From contig NZ_LQXR01000010.1 of the NCBI RefSeq assembly GCF_001590725.1, positions 23,529 through 87,528 of the forward strand: DNA of 64,000 bases, in the 5' to 3' direction. Numbering within the stretch: the stretch's first letter is position 1; every line of letters starts with the position of its first letter. Below the pieces are notes generated by a model. It had not been told where the DNA came from. It made no database searches and saw only the letters and a list, made by a program, of their open reading frames with translations. Below are positions 1 to 9,806 of the stretch, in pieces. The position numbers and the translations under genes were made by a program. Origin of the DNA: Snodgrassella sp. CFCC 13594 (lineage in GTDB: Bacteria; Pseudomonadota; Gammaproteobacteria; Burkholderiales; Neisseriaceae).

Positions 1-573
1 CTCGCCGAATTTTGGCCGTTATTTTTGCAAACATACCCCGACATTGAATTGGAGCTGATTCTAGATAACCGCAACGACAAACTGCTGGCACAAGGGGCTG
101 ACGTGGCCTTGCGGGCAGGCCATCAGGCCGATTCCACATTGATTCAAAAACGCCTGACCAGCACCGCCACGGCCATCGTGGCCGCACCCAGCTATTTGAG
201 CCAGCATCCCAAAATCATCGAGCCCACACAATTAAAATCCCACCGTTGGCTAGTGGCCACCCCGCTTAACACCATAACCTTTCAGCGCGGTACAGAAACT
301 CAACATTTCAGCATCCCTTCTGGTCGTTTTGCTGCCAATGAAATTCGTTTGTGCGTCCAGCTGGCGGCCTCGGGGTTGGGGTTGGCCTATCTGCCTGTAT
401 TGCAATGCCAAGCAGAACTGGCCAGTGGCCTGCTGCAAAGGGTGATGACTGAATGGCAAAGTCCGCCTCGGCATGTATATGCCGTGTGGCCAGCACAAAG
501 CATTCTGCCCGCGCGAGTGCGGGTATTGGTTGACGCGTTAACCCAATATTTTAAGCAACTCGATGGCATCTAA
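1..573 (+). CDS. LysR-family transcriptional regulator, C-terminal part (cut by window edge)
   Basis: The reading frame is open from the first base, so this is the 3' part of a longer gene; about 190 codons are present. The residues 'FWPLFLQTYPDIELEL' near the start and 'GADVALRAG' shortly after are typical of the effector-binding (substrate-binding, periplasmic-protein-like) domain of LysR regulators. The family's winged helix-turn-helix (about 60-90 residues upstream) lies outside the window. The region 'AASGLGLAYLPVLQCQAEL' is the usual late-domain segment, and the protein ends at a normal place for the family. Target genes and inducer cannot be deduced. The next gene downstream is on the opposite strand, so no operon is visible here. 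Confidence 0.85.
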   Translation, partial: LAEFWPLFLQTYPDIELELILDNRNDKLLAQGADVALRAGHQADSTLIQKRLTSTATAIVAAPSYLSQHPKIIEPTQLKSHRWLVATPLNTITFQRGTETQHFSIPSGRFAANEIRLCVQLAASGLGLAYLPVLQCQAELASGLLQRVMTEWQSPPRHVYAVWPAQSILPARVRVLVDALTQYFKQLDGI

Positions 574-920
574 ATTGCCACTCGAGACGGGCAAGGCCAA
601 TCCCAGCATCAGCCCAAAATTTAGTACTCAACGTGGCAATTGCCATGCGTATACGAGGCTCATCATTGTTGCCCACGGTGAAAAATTGTCACCTCTGCCA
701 TTGCGCGCTCCTGCGCTTTGGATAATGTCAGTCGCCGATTGACTGTTTGCATGCTTTTGCAGCCACCCAACCGAGCGGTGGTGAACCGATGTTAAATGCC
801 TCAGCTGCGGTCTTCAAACGAATAAAAAGAAATAGCGGATTCCTTTTTTCATGAATCCTCAGTACGCAACATGTTCTAAATACGGCATGTTGCCCATTTT
901 TTTCACCGCCCAATTCAATA
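574..920. other. Intergenic stretch with no recognised gene
   Basis: About 350 bases lie between the LysR stop and the uptake-sequence hairpin. Short open frames exist but show no recognisable protein, no good ribosome binding site and no family resemblance. I see nothing else in it. Confidence 0.5.
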
Positions 921-954
921 AAACAGGCTGCCTGAAACATTCAGGCAGCCTGTT
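921..954 (-). terminator. Hairpin of two inverted DNA uptake sequences, terminator of the amino-acid ABC operon
   Basis: An uptake sequence at 925-936 and its reverse complement at 940-951 form a near-perfect stem with a 3-base loop, extended by flanking AACA/TGTT pairs. Read leftward, in the direction of the ABC genes that end at 978, the stem is followed by a T-rich TTTTATT. This is the common Neisseriaceae use of paired uptake sequences as a terminator. Confidence 0.75.
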
Positions 955-977
955 AAAGATGGAAGTATATCCAGTGC

Positions 978-1757
978 TTATTTCAGCATAGCGCTTAAAA
1001 ATGCTTGTGTCCGTACCTGCTTCGGCGCATCAAAAAACGTTTTGGCTGGGCCCGATTCCACAATCACACCACCATCCATAAACAATACCGTATCAGCCAC
1101 TTCACGGGCAAAGCCCATTTCATGCGTCACCACCACCATAGTCATTTTGTCTTCGGCCAATTGTTGCATGGTTTTCAATACTTCACCGGTTAGCTCTGGA
1201 TCAAGCGCAGAAGTAGGTTCGTCGAATAACATAATTTCTGGCTGCATGGCCAGTGCGCGGGCAATCGCTACCCGTTGTTTTTGCCCACCCGATAATTGCG
1301 ATGGAAAGTAATCTTGCTTGTCTGCCAACCCAACCTTGGCCAACAGCGCTTGTGCCAGAGGTTCAATGCTTGCGCGAGATTGTTTCTTAACAGTCATGGG
1401 TGCTTCAATCACATTTTGCAACACAGTCATGTGCGGAAACAAATTGAATTGCTGAAACACCATACCCATTTTGCTGCACAAGCGTTTGATGTCGCGCTCA
1501 GATACATATTGGGCGGTGCCCGCCGCATTGTTACTGACCATGGCTTCGCCTTCAACCACAATGCTGCCGGCATCTATGCGTTCCAAATGATTCAAACAGC
1601 GCAACAAGGTGGATTTGCCAGAACCAGACGAGCCAATAATCGCCACTACTTCAGAGCGACCTACTGCGAAATTCACGCCTTTGAGCACCTGCAAAGCACC
1701 AAATGCCTTGTGAATTTGAACCGCTTGTATCATGGTTTCAGTCGTCGTAGCGTGCAT
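978..1757 (-). CDS. Polar amino-acid ABC transporter ATP-binding protein
   Basis: A 259-residue ATPase that would power import of a polar amino acid across the inner membrane. Visible motifs are Walker A 'GSSGSGKST' (about residues 42-50), the Q-loop segment '[14 protein letters not shown]', the ABC signature '[15 protein letters not shown]' and Walker B '[14 protein letters not shown]', followed by 'VVTHEMGFA' with the switch histidine. This is the GlnQ/HisP subfamily. The ATG at 1757 is chosen because GGAG sits 7 bases upstream; it overlaps the end of the permease gene by 20 bases. An in-frame ATG at 1733 lacks such a site. It is the last gene of a three-gene leftward operon (binding protein, permease, ATPase). 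The substrate is not identifiable from sequence. Confidence 0.93.
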   Translation of the reverse strand: MHATTTETMIQAVQIHKAFGALQVLKGVNFAVGRSEVVAIIGSSGSGKSTLLRCLNHLERIDAGSIVVEGEAMVSNNAAGTAQYVSERDIKRLCSKMGMVFQQFNLFPHMTVLQNVIEAPMTVKKQSRASIEPLAQALLAKVGLADKQDYFPSQLSGGQKQRVAIARALAMQPEIMLFDEPTSALDPELTGEVLKTMQQLAEDKMTMVVVTHEMGFAREVADTVLFMDGGVIVESGPAKTFFDAPKQVRTQAFLSAMLK

Positions 1758-2382
1758 AGCGTTTCTCCATATGCTGGAAAGCCCAGGTCAATACCAGCGT
1801 CATAACCAGATAGAACGCAGCCGCCACAAAAAAAGGCGTCAAATTAAATTCACGCTGCACCATTTGAAACGTTATTTTCATCACATCTTGCAAGGCCAAT
1901 ACATACACCAGCGACGTATCTTTCACCAAGGTGATGGTTTCATTACTCAATGGAGGTAAGATTTTCTTCCACATTTGCGGCAACACAATGCGCCGCATGG
2001 TCTGGCCATAACTCATGCCCAGTGTTTTGGCCGCTTCATATTGCCCTTTACCCACGGCCTGAATACCCGCGCGGAAGATTTCCGCAAAATAAGCAGCATA
2101 ATTCAAAGCAAAAGCCACCACCGCCGTAGTAAAGGCGGGCAATAAAATATTGGCTGCGGGCAAGGCAAAGTAAATAAAGAAAATTTGCAACATCAAAGGC
2201 GTGCCGCGCATCACCCAAATATAGAAATTTACTGCCCAGTCGAGTGCCTTGATTTTCGACAAACGCATCAACGCCAATATCAGGCCCAAAGGAATGGATA
2301 GCACCAAAGTAATGCCAAACAAGCCCAGCGTCAGCTTTGCACCTTCTGCAAACTGCGGCAGAATCTGCCAAATGTAGTCCAT
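1738..2382 (-). CDS. Polar amino-acid ABC transporter permease
   Basis: A roughly 214-residue inner-membrane permease of the HisM/GlnP family. The family signature is clear: '[35 protein letters not shown]' contains the EAA loop that docks the ATPase, and '[16 protein letters not shown]' follows it. Several hydrophobic segments span the chain, starting near residue 16. Start: the ATG at 2382 has AGGAAG 6 bases upstream; a GTG two codons earlier is possible. The downstream ATPase overlaps it, indicating translational coupling. One permease with one ATPase suggests a homodimeric channel, which is an inference. Confidence 0.92.
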   Translation of the reverse strand: MDYIWQILPQFAEGAKLTLGLFGITLVLSIPLGLILALMRLSKIKALDWAVNFYIWVMRGTPLMLQIFFIYFALPAANILLPAFTTAVVAFALNYAAYFAEIFRAGIQAVGKGQYEAAKTLGMSYGQTMRRIVLPQMWKKILPPLSNETITLVKDTSLVYVLALQDVMKITFQMVQREFNLTPFFVAAAFYLVMTLVLTWAFQHMEKRYARYDD

Positions 2383-2402
2383 GCACACTTCCTATAAACA
2401 AC

Positions 2403-2431
2403 AACGCTGCCTCAATGTTTCAGGCAGCGTT
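2403..2431 (-). terminator. Intra-operon hairpin built from a diverged uptake-sequence pair
   Basis: AACGCTGCCT (2403-2412) and AGGCAGCGTT (2422-2431) form a perfect 10-base-pair stem with a 9-base loop, between the binding-protein stop and the permease start. Both arms are one or two bases away from the uptake sequence. Read leftward it is followed by GTTGTTT. It may partly terminate transcription, or protect the upstream mRNA, so that binding protein is made in excess of the permease. Confidence 0.55.
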
Positions 2432-2453
2432 GGCATACCGGCTAAGCCATGTG

Positions 2454-3265
2454 TTATTTCACGATGTCTTTACCAAACCATTTGGTGGCAATTTTAGCAG
2501 AAGTGCCATCGGCTTTCATACTATCGAGCGCTTTCTGGATTTTTTGTTGCAAAGCCGCGTCGTCTTTGCGGAAACCCACACCGTATTCTTCGGTGCCAAA
2601 GTTATCAGCCAATACTGTGTATTCGGCCGGTTTTTTGGCCACGTAATAACGACCAACCACTTCATCCACCACCAGCGCATCTACGCGTTTGTTTTGCACA
2701 TCCATCAACGCGGTGACATTGTCCGCATACTTTTTCAGCTCTTTAAATGATTTCGACACAGCGTCGGCATTCACAGCATCAATGGCGCTGCTGCCATCCT
2801 GAACGGCCACAATTTTGCCACCTAAATCGGCTTTGGCTTGATGCCCGCGTCTGGACGCACCACAATGATTTGATGATTTTCCATATAAGGATTGGAAAAC
2901 AGAATATTTTGCTTGCGCTCATCGGTGATGGTTAGTCCATTCCACAGCATATCAACGCGTTTGCTATTGAGTTCTGACTCTTTGGCACTCCAGTCAATCG
3001 GTTTAAACTCAACTTTTAAGCCCGCATGTTCGGCCGCAGCGCGCGCCATGTCGATGTCAAATCCCACCAACTCATTTTTGTCATCACGGAAGCCCATAGG
3101 TGGAAAATTGTCGTCCAAACCCACCACCACGGTTTGTCCTTCGACCGCAGCAGCGCTGCCAGCCGATGCTGAAGCGGCTGGCGCCGAGTCGGTTTTACCG
3201 CCACAGGCCGCCAATGCTAAACCTGTTAAAGAACCCAATAAAAGTGTGCGTAATGCGCTTTGCAT
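2454..3265 (-). pseudogene. Amino-acid ABC transporter substrate-binding lipoprotein, frameshifted
   Basis: Two overlapping frames make one SBP_bac_3-type periplasmic binding protein of about 270 residues. The first (from ATG 3265) has a lipoprotein signal, 'LLLGSLTGLALAAC', with the lipobox cysteine, then 'VVGLDDNFPPMGFRDD' and 'VDMLWNGLTITDERK', typical of the family. The frame breaks at the GG of 2835-2836 and continues from 2810 with 'VQDGSSAIDAVNAD' to the stop at 2454. Adding one base there (CC to CCC on the coding strand) restores a continuous 'GIKPKADLGGKIVAVQDG'. The protein would bind the amino acid and deliver it to the permease encoded just downstream. Either a sequencing deletion or a true mutation would produce this; the clean rejoining favours recent or artefactual loss. 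Confidence 0.85.
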
Positions 3266-3345
3266 GAAAAACCCCAAGTCAGTCGAAAAGATAGGCTATG
3301 TGCCGAAACGCTGATTTTACCTGAAATTACTTTATGGTTACAGTT

Positions 3346-4101
3346 TCAGGCAACCGCATGCATCCGGAAATAAACAGCTCCATTTTCAGCCACCCGCCGA
3401 ATCGGCCATTGATAAATCTCACTGAGTCGCTCCGCTGTCATCACCTCTTCTGGGCTGCCTGCAGCCACCACTTCACCTTGGTTTAATAGCACCACATAGT
3501 CAGCATGGTTGGCTGCCATCGCCAAATCATGCAACACCATAACGGCACTGAATTGTTGGCGGTGCTCATGCACATAATGCATGAGTCGATGCTGATGGCG
3601 AATGTCCAGATGATTGAAGGGTTCATCCAAGAGCAGAATCGGTGCCTCTTGCAGTAAAGCGCGCACAATACTGGCCCTTTGTTGCTCTCCCCCCGACAAT
3701 TGGCCTATGCGCTGCCCAGCCAGCGGTGCCAAATCAAACGTCTCCAGCAATGCAGCCACTTTTTCAGGCAACTTGTTTGCCTGCTGGAACCATGCTTGTT
3801 GTGGTGATGCATGGCCTAATTGCACATATTCTGTAACGGTGAGCGGCATATTAAAATGACCATGCTGCCCCACCCAAGCCAATTGCCGCTGCTTTACGGC
3901 CGCGGTAATTGGTTTACCCATCGCCATAATCTGCCCGCCCAGCAAACCCAATAAAGCCCTTAATAAGGTAGATTTCCCCGCACCATTGGGGCCAATAATG
4001 GCGGTATGTCCTTGCTCTGGAATACTCAGCATGGGTACCCGTAAAATGGTGCGGCCACGGGGGGCAACCAGCAATTCTTGAACCTGAAACAAATCATGCA
4101 T
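3346..4101 (-). CDS. hmuV: Haem/iron-chelate ABC transporter ATP-binding protein (HmuV-like)
   Basis: A 251-residue ATPase of the FecE/FhuC/HmuV class. Walker A 'GPNGAGKSTLLRALLG' lies near residue 37, the signature 'LSGGEQQRASIVRALLQ' and Walker B 'ILLLDEPFNHLDIRHQ' follow, with 'MVLHDLAMAANHAD' as the switch region. Start ATG 4101 has AGGAG 6 bases upstream. It is the last gene of a leftward cluster (haem-degradation factor, binding protein, permease, ATPase) beside a TonB receptor, so haem import is the likely role. Siderophore import by the same family is the alternative. An uptake-sequence variant overlaps the stop codon. Confidence 0.85.
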   Translation of the reverse strand: MHDLFQVQELLVAPRGRTILRVPMLSIPEQGHTAIIGPNGAGKSTLLRALLGLLGGQIMAMGKPITAAVKQRQLAWVGQHGHFNMPLTVTEYVQLGHASPQQAWFQQANKLPEKVAALLETFDLAPLAGQRIGQLSGGEQQRASIVRALLQEAPILLLDEPFNHLDIRHQHRLMHYVHEHRQQFSAVMVLHDLAMAANHADYVVLLNQGEVVAAGSPEEVMTAERLSEIYQWPIRRVAENGAVYFRMHAVA

Positions 4102-4110
4102 GGTCTACTC

Positions 4111-5115
4111 CTAACGGCGCAGTGGCTGCAAAAATAGCCACAGGAAAAATGGACCGCCAAGTAAGGCAATCACAATGCCGACAGGCAAATCAATGGGGTA
4201 CGTCAACCATCGTGCAGCGCTATCAACCGCCAGCAAAAACACCGCACCCAGCCAAGCTGAAAGTAATACGATGCGACGGCGCGCGCCGCCAATGCTGCGG
4301 GCAATGACATTCGGCACCATCATGCCCAAAAAGCCAATAATGCCTGCCAGCGACACCGCAGCGCCAGTGAGTAAAGCAGCACCCACCACAGTCCACACAC
4401 GGGTCGGCCCAACGGCCACACCCATACTCACAGCCGCCTCTTCACCCAACATCAACACATCCAGCCGCCGCCCCATCAACACCAATACGGCTAAACCCGA
4501 TAACATCACCACCAATGCATAAAATGGTGAGGTAAAACCTGCTTCCGCCAAGCTACCTGATAGCCAAACGGTGGCACTGCGTAATACCAAGTCATCTGAC
4601 ATAAATAAAATCAGGCTGACCAAAGCACCACAAAAGGCACTGACCACGAAGCCCAACACCAACAAACCCAAAGTGCCACCACCCAAAAAACGGTGCACCG
4701 ACAAAATGAGCAAACACACCAATAATGCGCCAACAAACGCAGCCAGTGGCACACTGATGGCACCCAACCCAAATGCCAACACAGTAATGACCCCTAACGC
4801 GGCTCCACCCGATGTGCCAATCAAGCTAGGATCGGCCAATGGGTTATCAAACAACGCCTGCAAAGCGGCGCCAGCCGCCGCCAAAGAAGCCCCCACAATC
4901 AACGCCACCACCACCCGCGGCCAACGTATGCCCCATGTGGTCTCATCCAATGTTTGCGGCCACTGCCACCCACCTAAGCCAATGCCCACGCAAGCCCATG
5001 CCAACAATACCGTCACCAAAAACGCCACGCCGATCAAACACATAGGATGACGCCACCATGGCGTATGGTGACTTAAAATCAGCACAGGCATCGCCGTTTT
5101 TACATGATCATTCAT
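4111..5115 (-). CDS. hmuU: Haem/iron-chelate ABC transporter permease, FecCD family (HmuU-like)
   Basis: A 334-residue polytopic inner-membrane protein of the FecCD/BtuC family, which usually has about ten transmembrane helices as a dimer. Family landmarks are 'RWPRVVVALIVGASLAAAGAALQALFDNPLADPSLIGTS'-type N-terminal sequence (the GA-QALF-NPLADP-GTS stretch), 'GEEAAVSMGVAVG' and 'GIIGFLGMMVPNVIARSIGGA', the last two near the ATPase contact. It starts 9 bases upstream of the ATPase gene and is preceded closely by the binding-protein gene, so the three are co-transcribed. The substrate is inferred as haem from the neighbouring hmuS-like and TonB receptor genes. Confidence 0.87.
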   Translation of the reverse strand: MNDHVKTAMPVLILSHHTPWWRHPMCLIGVAFLVTVLLAWACVGIGLGGWQWPQTLDETTWGIRWPRVVVALIVGASLAAAGAALQALFDNPLADPSLIGTSGGAALGVITVLAFGLGAISVPLAAFVGALLVCLLILSVHRFLGGGTLGLLVLGFVVSAFCGALVSLILFMSDDLVLRSATVWLSGSLAEAGFTSPFYALVVMLSGLAVLVLMGRRLDVLMLGEEAAVSMGVAVGPTRVWTVVGAALLTGAAVSLAGIIGFLGMMVPNVIARSIGGARRRIVLLSAWLGAVFLLAVDSAARWLTYPIDLPVGIVIALLGGPFFLWLFLQPLRR

Positions 5116-5130
5116 GCTGACGTGTCATCC

Positions 5131-5921
5131 TTATTTAGCCAAACCATGCAACCGTTGTAATACTTGCGGTGTATCCAAACCATAGCGGAACATATCATTG
5201 GCTGGCCAAAGGTAAACCTTGCGCCTTTTGCCTGCAGGTGTGGCCGCAACTTCAGGGCGCTTGATGAACCCATTCACCCCACCAATGGCTTTACTTTGAT
5301 GATCGGCAATAATGATGATATCGGGTTTGACAGCCAACCAAGCTTCACGTGCCATAGGCTTTAACCCATCAATATTCGCTGCCGCATTGATCCCTCCCGC
5401 ACGCCGGATTAATTCATCCGCAGCGGTGTTTTTCCCGGCCACCATGCGCCCATCATAGCTAAACAAATAGCGTTTTCCAGTTGCTGGCAATTGTTTCACT
5501 GCATTTTGCCATTGACTCGCTAACGCATTGGCTTGGGCTGTTTTCCCCACCAAAGCGCCAATGCGACGGATGCTGGCAGGATAATCAGCCAAGTCATCTT
5601 TGGGCGCCACATTGACCGCTTTCACCCCCACTCGATTTAAATTGGCATAAATACTTTGTGGCTGGGCCATCCAAGAACCAATGGCCACCGTGGGTTTTTT
5701 CGAAGCCACGGCTTCAGCATTGAGCTGACGGAAAATGCCAATACTGGCACATTTTTCAATGCCGGATTCATTGTCGCCATATCACGACCAACCACTTCTT
5801 TGCCGCTGCCTAACGCCACCACCACATCGGCCACGTCCGGCGTTAGCGTCACGATGCGCGCGGCGAACACAGACGAATACGCCGTCAGCGCCAACAGCCC
5901 CATTAACGCATGCTTTTTCAT
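5131..5921 (-). pseudogene. hmuT: Haem ABC transporter periplasmic binding protein (HmuT-like), frameshifted
   Basis: The first frame (ATG 5921) begins with a Sec signal peptide, 'LMGLLALTAYSSVFA', then 'RIVTLTPDVADVVVALGSGKEVVGRD', the start of a class III (BtuF/HmuT) binding fold. It goes out of frame at 5738-5739. The second frame carries 'ASKKPTVAIGSWMAQPQSIY' and 'KPDIIIIADHQSKAIGG' through to the stop at 5131. Changing GG to GGG on the coding strand gives 'VPVLGIFRQLNAEAVASKK', a smooth join, and a protein of about 263 residues, normal for HmuT. It would hand haem from the outer-membrane receptor to the permease encoded 15 bases downstream. Confidence 0.83.
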
Positions 5922-5968
5922 TTCATTTCCTCTCAGGCTTACCCCAACGAATACACTTCAGGCAGCCG

Positions 5969-7003
5969 TTAAGCCACACCCAAAAGTTGATTGGTTATCC
6001 GTTGCCATTCATTTAATTCGGTCTCACCTTCTTGGCGACGGCCAAAAAACTGAATCACGGATTTGCGCCGTTCATCAAAGCCTTCAATACAAGTCACATA
6101 ACCATCGCGAACAGGGCGCCGCACCACCCAAGTCTCAACAATGTCGCTGTCTTTTAAATGCAGGTTAAATCCTTCGGTCTGCCCATCTAGGATGTTCAAA
6201 TAACCGCGTGCACGAACAACGTGGTGTACCGCGCCGGTTTGAATTTGCACCAACCCGCGATTACCGCAAAAAATCATCAACTCCATGCCGCTGTCACGCA
6301 CCCGTGTCAGTACCTCTTCCCATACTGTGTTATCCAGCGCTTTGGTATAACCTTGCGGTGCATACCGGTAGGCAGATTGGCGGTCAATACCGAACGTTTC
6401 CAGCAGCCCACCAAAATGATGCACATCCTTCAGCTCCAACCAGCGCTCTTGGAACGCCACGGCTCGTTCCGCTGACAACGGCTCAGGTACAGCAACCGGT
6501 GGCAATGTGCCTTGTTCAAATTCTGGCAGCCCTTCGGTACGGAATGCATCCACCAAAGCGGTCCATTCCGGCAGTTTGGTGTCATCGCGCATAAATACTT
6601 TCTCAAGCGCCACGCCAAACTCATCATAGAACTGAATGGAACGAGTCACTTTGTCGGCTTGATGGGCAGTCACAGCTAGGGCGTGGTGCCACCGTTGCGG
6701 AAAGAAACGCAAATCCATCCCGCCCACATTAATGGCCAAACCACTCACGGGTGACAAGGTAACGTTTTCATACAATGCGGTTTTTTCATGTACGGCAACA
6801 CTGTTGCGCACCACACTTTGCACCAAACCCAAGGTATCCAACTTCAATATGATGTCCCGAATGGCGCCACCCAAATAGATGGTATCCGGCGCCTGAGCGA
6901 TGAGCTCACCTTCACTGATGCCCAGATCGGCGGCACCTTCACGCGTGAAATACGGCCCTTGTGCCGCATCTTTATTGCTTAAATATTGTTGCCATAAGTT
7001 CAT
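5969..7003 (-). CDS. hmuS: Haemin-degrading/transport factor, HmuS/HemS family
   Basis: A 344-residue cytoplasmic haem-binding protein of the HemS/HmuS/ChuS family, which receives imported haem and in several bacteria degrades it or carries it on. Two homologous halves are visible: 'VRNSVAVHEKTALYENV' in the first and 'MELMIFCGNRGLVQIQTGAVHHV' in the second, the latter containing the usual 'GNRGLVQI-TG' motif. 'LNLHLKDSDIVETWVVRRP'-like sequence ('GFNLHLKDSDI') is also typical. ATG 7003 is preferred because GGAAG lies 8 bases upstream; an ATG five codons earlier is also in frame. It is first in the cluster with hmuT-hmuU-hmuV, separated from the receptor gene by an uptake-sequence hairpin. 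Confidence 0.87.
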   Translation of the reverse strand: MNLWQQYLSNKDAAQGPYFTREGAADLGISEGELIAQAPDTIYLGGAIRDIILKLDTLGLVQSVVRNSVAVHEKTALYENVTLSPVSGLAINVGGMDLRFFPQRWHHALAVTAHQADKVTRSIQFYDEFGVALEKVFMRDDTKLPEWTALVDAFRTEGLPEFEQGTLPPVAVPEPLSAERAVAFQERWLELKDVHHFGGLLETFGIDRQSAYRYAPQGYTKALDNTVWEEVLTRVRDSGMELMIFCGNRGLVQIQTGAVHHVVRARGYLNILDGQTEGFNLHLKDSDIVETWVVRRPVRDGYVTCIEGFDERRKSVIQFFGRRQEGETELNEWQRITNQLLGVA

Positions 7004-7045
7004 TTGTCTGTCTTCCATTGTGATTAATTATGTATTTTTCTAATA

Positions 7046-7080
7046 AGGCTGCCTGAACGTCATTGCCTTTCAGGCAGCCT
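7046..7080 (-). terminator. Paired uptake sequences, likely terminator of the haem receptor gene
   Basis: Exact uptake sequences at 7046-7057 and, inverted, 7069-7080 form a 12-base-pair stem with an 11-base loop. Read leftward from the receptor stop (7114), the stem is followed by a T-rich tract on the transcript. It separates the receptor from hmuS. Confidence 0.7.
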
Positions 7081-7113
7081 ACTTTTAACGCAGAAAGCAT
7101 GCACTTAACCCAT

Positions 7114-9281
7114 TTAGAAGGTATAACGCACACCCACATTAAAGTTGCGGCCCGTTGCGGTATAACGATCCGCATTGGTACTGGTCATGCTTACAGTGGC
7201 ATCATTCTGACTGGTATTGGCATTGGGCAAGAAATAAGAAATGTCTGACCAATTCCAATATTTTTGATTGAAGATATTATTGATGCCCGCATTGATGCTT
7301 AGGTGTTTATTAGGCTTCCAATATCCACCAAAATCAACCAAGGCATAGCTTTTAGAGGGATTAAAGGTAGCATTATAAATGTCCTTATCTTTCTTAGCCG
7401 CGGCATAAGTAAAATCGACATTGGTGCCCCAAGTTTCCTGATTATAGGCAATCCCCAGTTTTACTTTCACGGGTGTCACTGAGTTCAGGGGTGATTTAAC
7501 GCCTTCATTGGTAAAGGTACCTCGAGAATAAGCCAAGCTACCACTAGCCAACCAGTTGGGAGCAAACTTCCAACGCGCAAAAGCCTCACCGCCATAAATG
7601 TGCGCATCTTCAAGATTTTTATACTGGTAGGTAACGTATTGGCCTGCCAACCTGGCGTCCAATTCAACCAAATCTATGAAGTTTTTGTATTTGTTATTAA
7701 ATGCGGCTATGCCATATTCAAGTACGTCATTTTTACCACGCAAACCCAATTCAAAATTATTGGCCGTTTCAGGTTTTAATTCGGGATTACCCCAGACACT
7801 GTAGAAGCCAGGATTGAATGAAGTGCCAAGCTGCTGAGCAGAAGGCGCTTTAAATCCACGAGAATATTGAACATAAGGCTCAAATAACGGATTGATTTTC
7901 CATGCCAACCCCAATCTAGGTGTTAATTCAAAATCATGCTGCTTCCCAAGATCCGCAACACTATTGGTGGTGTTTGTTACATAACCATTGGTAGATGGGC
8001 TATAGCGATAGTAATGGGCACTCAGACCAGGGCTAACAACCAATTGATTAAAATCCAAATCACCATCTACATACAACTTCATCTGCAACATTTTGCTGTC
8101 TGCAGTAGGCTTGGACTTAGCATAATGGTAGTTGGATTGCCAATCACTGCTCAAATCGTGATAAGCCACATCAACACCATAACGCCAGATTTGCTTCAAT
8201 CCATCACCATCAATACGCGACACCCAATTACTGCCCAAACCCCAAACTTGATCTTGATTATTAAAGACCTGCTGACGATAGCCTTTGGGACGATAATAAG
8301 AAGATGTAAAGCTTGTACCATTCTGATAGGTATCTGAATTGGTTTCTGATTTTTGCCAATACAATTGGGTTTGAATATCTTGCACTGGGCCATCATCATT
8401 TTGATAATGGTGACCCAAAGACAATCGGGTACGTTTATTTTCGTCTAAGGCATTATAAGAAGTGATACGGCTAGTCAATTGTGACTGAGCATCCATCCAT
8501 TGATTTCGACTTAAATATTCTGCTACAAAACTCAAACTATGATGTTCATTGATGTCGTATTCATGTTTGGTCAAAAAATAACGACTGTTGTAATCCAATG
8601 GATCTGGCTCTGTGCGATTACTACCTTGACCGCCTACATCACCCCTATTATCTGTTTCTTGGCCCTTGCGCCAAGTCGCCAAAACCATCCCACGCCAATC
8701 TCCTCGGCTCAACGCAGCGGCGCCCGAAAGCATGGTAGATTTATCTATACTATTGTAAGCGCTTTCAATATAGCCACCTTGCTTGCCACCTGCCAACACA
8801 TCATTTGGCTGAGCGTGACCATTTCTACTGAGCCGCCCAAGCCATTACCCCGGGCATTTTTATCAATATCGATTGCACGCAACGAGCTGGTATCGATAAA
8901 ACCACCCCTGCCAAAAATCACGCTTTGTCCGCTGAGATATCGGCTTTCGTTGGTTTCAGGCAAGTCAATGCCATCAATGGCCATCCCCACCCGATTACCA
9001 TTCAAACCGCGAATGTTGATACTGTCGTTGCCTTGCCGCGTACCTTGTACACCCAGCACCTCTACCCCAGGCACATCTTTAAGAGCACTTTTTAAATCAA
9101 CGGCGTTGCTTTTCTGAATATCCGCCGCAGTAACTTGAGTTGTCTGAAAGACACCTTGATTAGATGTTTGATCCCCTTCGACAGTGACGGTGGGTAACTG
9201 AGCAGAATCTTCGGCCCAAACTGCTGCAGGAAGACCAATTAAGGCGATGGCCAAGGCCAAGGATTTAGGAGTGTAGCGCAC
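7114..9281 (-). pseudogene. hmuR: TonB-dependent haem/haemoglobin receptor (HmuR-like), frameshifted
   Basis: ATG 9281 opens a signal peptide ('LALAIALIGLPAAVWA'), a TonB-box-like 'LPTVTVEGD', and the plug domain, with 'LKDVPGVEVLGVQGTRQGNDS' and 'INIRGLNGNRVGMAIDGI'. The frame breaks at 8807-8808. The second frame carries the 22-stranded barrel, including 'ELTPRLGLAWKINPLFEPY' and 'QYSRGFKAPSAQQLG', and ends 'GRNFNVGVRYTF' with a terminal phenylalanine as expected for outer-membrane insertion. Adding one base (CC to CCC on the coding strand) gives 'VTLSPNDVLAGGKQGGY' and a protein of about 722 residues. It would bind haem or haem proteins outside the cell. Fur-box-like sites lie upstream. 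Confidence 0.85.
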
Positions 9282-9333
9282 GTTTTTCCATCCCTCATTT
9301 AATTGTGTTTATGTAAGGGCATGAAGTATAAAC

Positions 9334-9377
9334 GAGAACTATTATCTTTATCAATACAAATAATAACAATTATTATT
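9334..9377 (-). promoter_or_regulatory. Two Fur-box-like sites upstream of the haem receptor gene
   Basis: On the reverse strand 9352-9334 reads GATAAAGATAATAGTTCTC, matching the 19-base Fur consensus (GATAATGATAATCATTATC) at about 14 positions. A second AT-rich palindrome-like block, AATAATAACAATTATTATT at 9359-9377, matches a similar number. The pair sits about 50-95 bases before the receptor start at 9281, where iron-dependent repression would act. Assignment is by eye against the enterobacterial consensus. Confidence 0.6.
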
Positions 9378-9464
9378 CTTATTTGCTGGTATGTAAAAAT
9401 ATGGCTCTTTACCACCAGTAACATAACAAAACAGACCTCATCCGCTTTGCGTAAAATAGCCACA

Positions 9465-9806
9465 CTATGGCATGTTGGCCAATAGCCACAGCCACCCATT
9501 CAGTGCAGCAACGCCCACCATCATACTCACCAACACGTTACGCCAAAGTCGATAGCTCAACCACACCAGCGACAAAGCCAGTATTTCTGCCAATAAATAG
9601 TAAGAGGATTGAGATGGTGCATCAACATGCAAACTACTGAGTACCAACAAGGTCATGACACACAGAGGCAATGCAAAATTCAGCGCCATTAATAAATTCG
9701 ATTTCAACCAGCGCTTGGGCATAACCACTGGTGCTGCACGAATGGCAAAGGTAACTGCACCCATGGCCAATACTGCCATTATCCACATGAGTGTGTCAGG
9801 CATCAT
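9465..9806 (-). CDS. azlD: Branched-chain amino-acid exporter small subunit, AzlD family
   Basis: A 113-residue membrane protein with four predicted hydrophobic segments. 'AVTFAIRAAPVVMPKRWL' near the N terminus is the characteristic AzlD segment ('T-..-R--P'). AzlD is the small partner of AzlC, and the pair exports branched-chain amino acids such as valine and isoleucine in characterised members (BrnFE/AzlCD). The gene overlaps the end of azlC by 11 bases, so translation is coupled. The receptor promoter region lies just downstream. Confidence 0.85.
   Translation of the reverse strand: MMPDTLMWIMAVLAMGAVTFAIRAAPVVMPKRWLKSNLLMALNFALPLCVMTLLVLSSLHVDAPSQSSYYLLAEILALSLVWLSYRLWRNVLVSMMVGVAALNGWLWLLANMP

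Noticed and set aside
4122..5050. Long forward-strand frames opposite hmuU
   Set aside because: They are low-complexity antisense shadows of a hydrophobic membrane protein gene, with Thr/Pro/Asn-rich translations and no ribosome sites.
2454..9281. Phase variation as the cause of frameshifts in the binding-protein, hmuT and hmuR genes
   Set aside because: The runs at the break points are only two or three bases, too short for slipped-strand switching, and the same pattern hits housekeeping genes.
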